Below are positions 21,632 through 24,171 of a DNA stretch of 24,171 bases, one piece after another. Numbering within the stretch: position 1 is the stretch's first letter; every line of letters begins with the position of its first letter. Position numbers and translations under genes: made by a program. This DNA is from Desulforudis sp. (GTDB lineage: Bacteria; Bacillota; Desulfotomaculia; Desulfotomaculales; Desulforudaceae): positions 1 through 24,171 of the forward strand of contig JACUUW010000006.1 of NCBI GenBank assembly GCA_014859075.1. Reading direction: 5' to 3'. The notes under the pieces were generated by a model. That model made no database searches. It was not told the DNA's origin and saw only the letters and a list, made by a program, of their open reading frames with translations.

Positions 21632-22718
21632 CCCGGAGATCGGCCGGGCCCTGCTGGAACGGGTGGCGGCGCTGGCCGATCAGGCCCGGGAGCGGCTGGG
21701 CCGGCCGCCGGTGTTCATGGAGGTCTGCGGCACCCATACCGTGGCCATTTCCAAGGCCGGCTTGCGGGGTCTCCTGGACGGGAAACTGGAGCTGCGCAGC
21801 GGTCCGGGTTGTCCGGTGTGCGTGACCGACTACGGGGACATCGACACCATGGTGGCCTTCGGGCGCCTGCCGGGAGTGACGGTGGGCACTTTCGGCGACA
21901 TGGTGCGCGTGCCCGGAAGCCGGACCTCGTTGGAAAGGGAAAAGGCCCGGGGCGCCGACATCCGGGTGTTTTACTCACCGGCGGACGCCGTGCGGTGGGC
22001 GCAGGACAATCCGGACCGGCAGTTGGTTTTTTTGGGTGTCGGTTTTGAGACCACGGCCCCGACCATCGCCCTGAGTGTGGCCCAGGCCCAGGCGCTGGGT
22101 TTGAAGAACTACACCGTATTTTCGGCGAACAAGGTCGTTCCCCCGGCGCTGCACGCCCTGCTCGCCGATCCGGAGGCGCAGCTCGACGGCTTCATCCTGC
22201 CCGGCCACGTCTCGGCGATCATCGGACGGCGGGTCTACGACTTCATCGCCGAGGATTACGGATTGCCGTCGGTGATCAGCGGTTTTGAAACGCTGGACAT
22301 CGTGGACGCGCTTTACGGCCTGCTGAAGCAGGTATTGGCGGGCGAGGCCCGGGTGGAGAACGGCTACACCCGGGTGGTGAAGGAGGAGGGCAACCCGCGG
22401 GCCCAGGCCATGCTCGACCGGTGCTTTGAGATTGACGACGTTTCCTGGCGGGGCTTCGGGGTCATTCCGGGCAGCGGGCTGCAGTGGAAGCCGGAGTACC
22501 GTGATTTCGACGCCCGGGCCAGATTTGCGCCCGAGGTGGCCGAACCGCGGATCCCGAAAGGGTGCCGTTGCGGGGATCTGCTGAAAGGCAAGCTCACCCC
22601 CCGGGAGTGCAAGCTGTTTGCCACCGCCTGCACGCCGACCGACCCGGTGGGTCCGTGTATGGTGTCATCGGAGGGCGCTTGCGCCGCTTATTACCAGTAC
22701 GAACGGAGGAGTAGTTGA
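21606..22718 (+). CDS. hypD: Hydrogenase formation protein HypD
   Basis: 370 residues. The 4Fe-4S scaffold on which iron receives CN and CO. Seen: M-E-V-C41-G-T-H44, the catalytic CGTH motif; G-P-G-C69-P-V-C72 for the iron/thiol site; G-V-G-F-E-T-T-A-P-T near 148-157; G-H-V-S-A-I-I-G; and the C-terminal cysteines in C-R-C-G-D, C-K-L-F and A-T-A-C-T-P that bind the cluster. Length is normal (about 360-375). The ATG at 21606 has GGGAGGAG upstream. The next gene, hypE, would normally touch this one but is displaced by a 224-base spacer of repeats. Confidence 0.95.
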   Translation: MHILDRFRDPEIGRALLERVAALADQARERLGRPPVFMEVCGTHTVAISKAGLRGLLDGKLELRSGPGCPVCVTDYGDIDTMVAFGRLPGVTVGTFGDMVRVPGSRTSLEREKARGADIRVFYSPADAVRWAQDNPDRQLVFLGVGFETTAPTIALSVAQAQALGLKNYTVFSANKVVPPALHALLADPEAQLDGFILPGHVSAIIGRRVYDFIAEDYGLPSVISGFETLDIVDALYGLLKQVLAGEARVENGYTRVVKEEGNPRAQAMLDRCFEIDDVSWRGFGVIPGSGLQWKPEYRDFDARARFAPEVAEPRIPKGCRCGDLLKGKLTPRECKLFATACTPTDPVGPCMVSSEGACAAYYQYERRSS

Positions 22719-22742
22719 GGCCGTTGCAAAACTTCGCCTGGC

Positions 22743-22784
22743 GTGTGAGAGGTACGAAGTACGATGACTTCCAACTTCTCACAC
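22743..22784. repeat. Long hairpin after hypD
   Basis: GTGTGAGA (22743-22750) pairs with TCTCACAC (22777-22784), and inside it GAAGT pairs with ACTTC. There is no T run. A structural repeat of unknown origin. Confidence 0.6.
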
Positions 22785-22857
22785 CTCGCTTCTCTCTTGG
22801 CCGCGCCTTTCGCGCCATGCTCGTTTTTCGCGGCCTGAAGATACCGGAGGCAAAAAA

Positions 22858-22916
22858 TTAAGAAAGGGTCCTTTAAGAAAGGGTCCTGACCCCTAACTTT
22901 GACCCCTAACTTAAAA
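22858..22916 (+). repeat. Compound, nested REP-like repeat
   Basis: Two left halves in series (TTAAGAAAGGGTC, then TTTAAGAAAGGGTC) are followed by two right halves (TGACCCCTAACTT, then TGACCCCTAACTTAAAA). It looks like one repeat inserted into the centre of another, giving a longer foldable palindrome. Confidence 0.75.
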
Positions 22917-22942
22917 GTGCTGAATCCAGAGGAGGTCTTGGG

Positions 22943-23965
22943 GTGGCGAGTGGTAGTAAGAATGAAGAAGTAATCCTGCTGGCCCACGGGGACGGGGGGC
23001 GGCTGACTCACGACCTGGTCACCGGTTTGTTTCTGCGCCATTTTGGAAACCGTTTGCTTCGGGAGTTGACCGACGCGGCTGCGTTCCCGGTCGGGGAGGG
23101 ACGGATGGCGGTCACCACCGACTCCTTCGTCATCGACCCGCCGTTTTTTCCGGGTGGCGACATCGGCAAGCTGGCCGTCTGCGGCACGGTGAACGACCTG
23201 GCGGTGAGCGGGGCCGACCCGCGTTATCTTACGGTGGCCTTCTTGATCGAGGAAGGGTTTCCGCTCGCCGACCTGGAGCGGGTGGCCGTCTCCATGGCCC
23301 GGACCTGTGCGGAAGCCGGGATCGAGATCGTGGCCGGCGACACCAAGGTGGTGGGCCGGGGCCACCTGGACCGCATTTTTGTCAACACCACCGGGGTGGG
23401 CGTGATTTCTCCCGGTGTGGACCTTGGTTACCACCGTTTGACCCCCGGCGACCGAATTCTGGTGAACGGGAACATGGGCGACCACGGTATGGCCGTGCTG
23501 GCCGTGCGGGAAGGTTTCGGCTTCGGGGAACAGGTGGTGAGCGACTGCGCGGCGCTGCACCGGATTACGGGCCGGCTGCTGGCCGAACTCGACGGCGTCA
23601 AGCTGATGCGTGATTTGACCCGGGGAGGACTCGCCACCTCGGCCAAGGAGATCGCGGTGTCTTCCAGAGTGGACATCTGGTTGAACGAGGCGGAAATCCC
23701 GGTCGGATCTTCCATCCGGGGCGCGGCCGAGATGCTGGGCGTGGACCCATTGTACATGGCGAACGAAGGGAAGTTTCTGGCCGTGGTCGCGCCCGAAGAG
23801 GCCGAGGAGGCGCTGTCGTTGATGCGGTCAGACGAACTGGGCCGGGAGGCCCGGATCATCGGCGAGGTGAAGTCCGGCAGGGGCGACGTGTTCCTGAAAA
23901 CGGCCCTAGGCGGCACCAAATACCTGGATTTGCTGGCCGGTGCCCCCCTGCCGCGGATATGCTGA
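22943..23965 (+). CDS. hypE: Carbamoyl dehydratase HypE
   Basis: 340 residues. It dehydrates the carbamoyl group received from HypF, using ATP, to a thiocyanate on its C-terminal cysteine. The C-terminus P-R-I-C340 carries that cysteine. The ATP-binding AIR-synthase-like fold shows H-G-D-G-G, T-T-D-S-F-V-I-D-P, D-I-G-K-L-A-V-C-G-T-V-N-D-L, E-I-V-A-G-D-T-K-V-V and D-L-T-R-G-G-L-A-T. The start is GTG at 22943, with GAGGAGGT seven bases upstream. SelD shares this fold, but the C-terminal Cys and the gene context identify HypE. It is the last gene before the right-hand repeat. Confidence 0.95.
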   Translation: MASGSKNEEVILLAHGDGGRLTHDLVTGLFLRHFGNRLLRELTDAAAFPVGEGRMAVTTDSFVIDPPFFPGGDIGKLAVCGTVNDLAVSGADPRYLTVAFLIEEGFPLADLERVAVSMARTCAEAGIEIVAGDTKVVGRGHLDRIFVNTTGVGVISPGVDLGYHRLTPGDRILVNGNMGDHGMAVLAVREGFGFGEQVVSDCAALHRITGRLLAELDGVKLMRDLTRGGLATSAKEIAVSSRVDIWLNEAEIPVGSSIRGAAEMLGVDPLYMANEGKFLAVVAPEEAEEALSLMRSDELGREARIIGEVKSGRGDVFLKTALGGTKYLDLLAGAPLPRIC

Positions 23966-23972
23966 TTGCTCG

Positions 23973-23992
23973 TTAAGTTAGGGGTCTGACCC
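23973..23992 (-). repeat. REP-like palindromic repeat, half copy at the right IS arm
   Basis: TTAAGTTAG-GGGTCTGACCC, eight bases after the hypE stop. The half with TTTCTTAA is missing; the IS arm begins directly after the GACCC, exactly as in the left arm. Confidence 0.75.
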
Positions 23993-24157
23993 AGTAGCGT
24001 TGCATAAACATGACATGTGATTGTCAAGTTGCAAATGAACAAGTAACTGCTCAAAATACCTTAATAATGGGCCATAATCTCGACAAACAAAGGAAAATCC
24101 CTTATAATAGAGATATAGGTAGTCCTTGCCCAAATCTCTACGATAAGGGAGAGAATT
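23993..24157 (+). mobile_element. Right inverted arm: upstream end of the same IS
   Basis: A near-identical inverted copy of 1-118. It holds GCGTTGCA-AAACATGACATGTGATTG-type sequence, then a longer divergent middle (about 39 bases), then the promoter block. It leads into an open reading frame at the window edge. Together with the left arm it frames the whole locus in inverted orientation. Confidence 0.62.
24080..24108 (+). promoter_or_regulatory. Promoter of the right-arm gene
   Basis: TCGACA (24080-24085), 17-bp spacer, TATAAT (24103-24108). It matches the promoter in the left arm and points out of the window. Confidence 0.65.
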
Positions 24158-24171
24158 ATGCAGGACAAGGA
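24158..24171 (+). CDS. Start of a gene cut by the window edge, probably the IS transposase
   Basis: Only ATG and the residues M-Q-D-K are visible, after AAGGGAGAG. The promoter, the Shine-Dalgarno and the duplicated upstream region all support a real gene. M-Q-D-K/T starts are common in ISL3-family transposases, but four residues cannot assign a family. Confidence 0.5.

Larger units (their letters stand above)
22719..22942. other. Repeat-filled spacer splitting hypD from hypE
   Basis: 224 bases with no gene, in an otherwise overlapping operon. A GTGTGAGA/TCTCACAC hairpin occupies 22743-22784 and a nested REP-like repeat 22858-22916. GGAGGAG at 22707-22713, next to a TTG, may be the relic of the original hypE start signal. 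Confidence 0.5.

Noticed and set aside
22943..23965. HypE being selenophosphate synthetase (SelD), which would fit the selenoproteins
   Set aside because: The P-R-I-C C-terminus and the position after hypD identify HypE; SelD's N-terminal Cys/Sec-Gly-Cys/Lys motif is absent.
119..23992. The scattered GGGTCWGACCC repeats as a CRISPR array
   Set aside because: The copies are kilobases apart, in both orientations, with no regular spacers and no cas genes.
1..24171. tRNA or rRNA genes, including a selC tRNA
   Set aside because: I found no cloverleaf with a GTTC-type T-loop or ribosomal sequence in the intergenic regions I read.

Overview
This is a high-GC bacterial window. It most resembles a Peptococcaceae-type thermophilic or anaerobic Firmicute (Desulforudis/Desulfotomaculum/Pelotomaculum-like). 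That assignment is inference from the group 3c [NiFe]-hydrogenase with selenocysteine, strong purine-rich Shine-Dalgarno sites, frequent GTG/TTG starts and two radical SAM genes; no rRNA or tRNA gene is present to confirm it.

Layout. Positions 1-118 and 23993-24171 are two inverted copies of the upstream end of the same probable IS. Each carries an outward-facing promoter (TATAAT -10, 17-bp spacer), and the right copy reaches the first codons of its gene. Next come a RAYT-type HUH transposase gene and a HIT-family gene (minus strand), a tiny YgaP-like membrane protein gene (plus), and a two-gene radical SAM operon (minus). galE follows on the plus strand. A minus-strand sugar block holds galT, a TreT-like glycosyltransferase gene, otsA and otsB. 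After it come a histidine kinase gene broken by an in-frame TAG and murJ (both plus).

The centrepiece is 14476-23965 (plus): mvhD-mvhG-mvhA, then a maturation protease and hypA-B-F-C-D-E. This is a methyl-viologen-type (group 3c) [NiFe]-hydrogenase with nearly its whole private maturation set. Two of the three structural genes contain an in-frame TGA at a conserved cysteine position, each followed directly by a SECIS-like hairpin. MvhD has Sec69 in its G-U-H-P-G-D-C motif. MvhA has Sec64 in the N-terminal R-I-C-G-V-U motif, the cysteine that by homology bridges Ni and Fe. No hdrABC genes are nearby, so the electron-bifurcating partner must be encoded elsewhere. HypA/HypB would deliver nickel, HypC/D/E/F would build Fe(CN)2CO, and the protease would trim the MvhA tail after the D-P-C-F-S-C-A-T-H motif.

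A palindromic repeat with core GGGTCWGACCC, flanked by TTAAGAAAG and TTAAGTTA half-sites, occurs at 119, 1157, 1722, 17460, 22858 (nested compound copy) and 23973. Two copies bracket the RAYT gene, and the two terminal copies are cut at the same point where the IS arms begin. The window is therefore a repeat-rich metabolic island between two inverted mobile elements.
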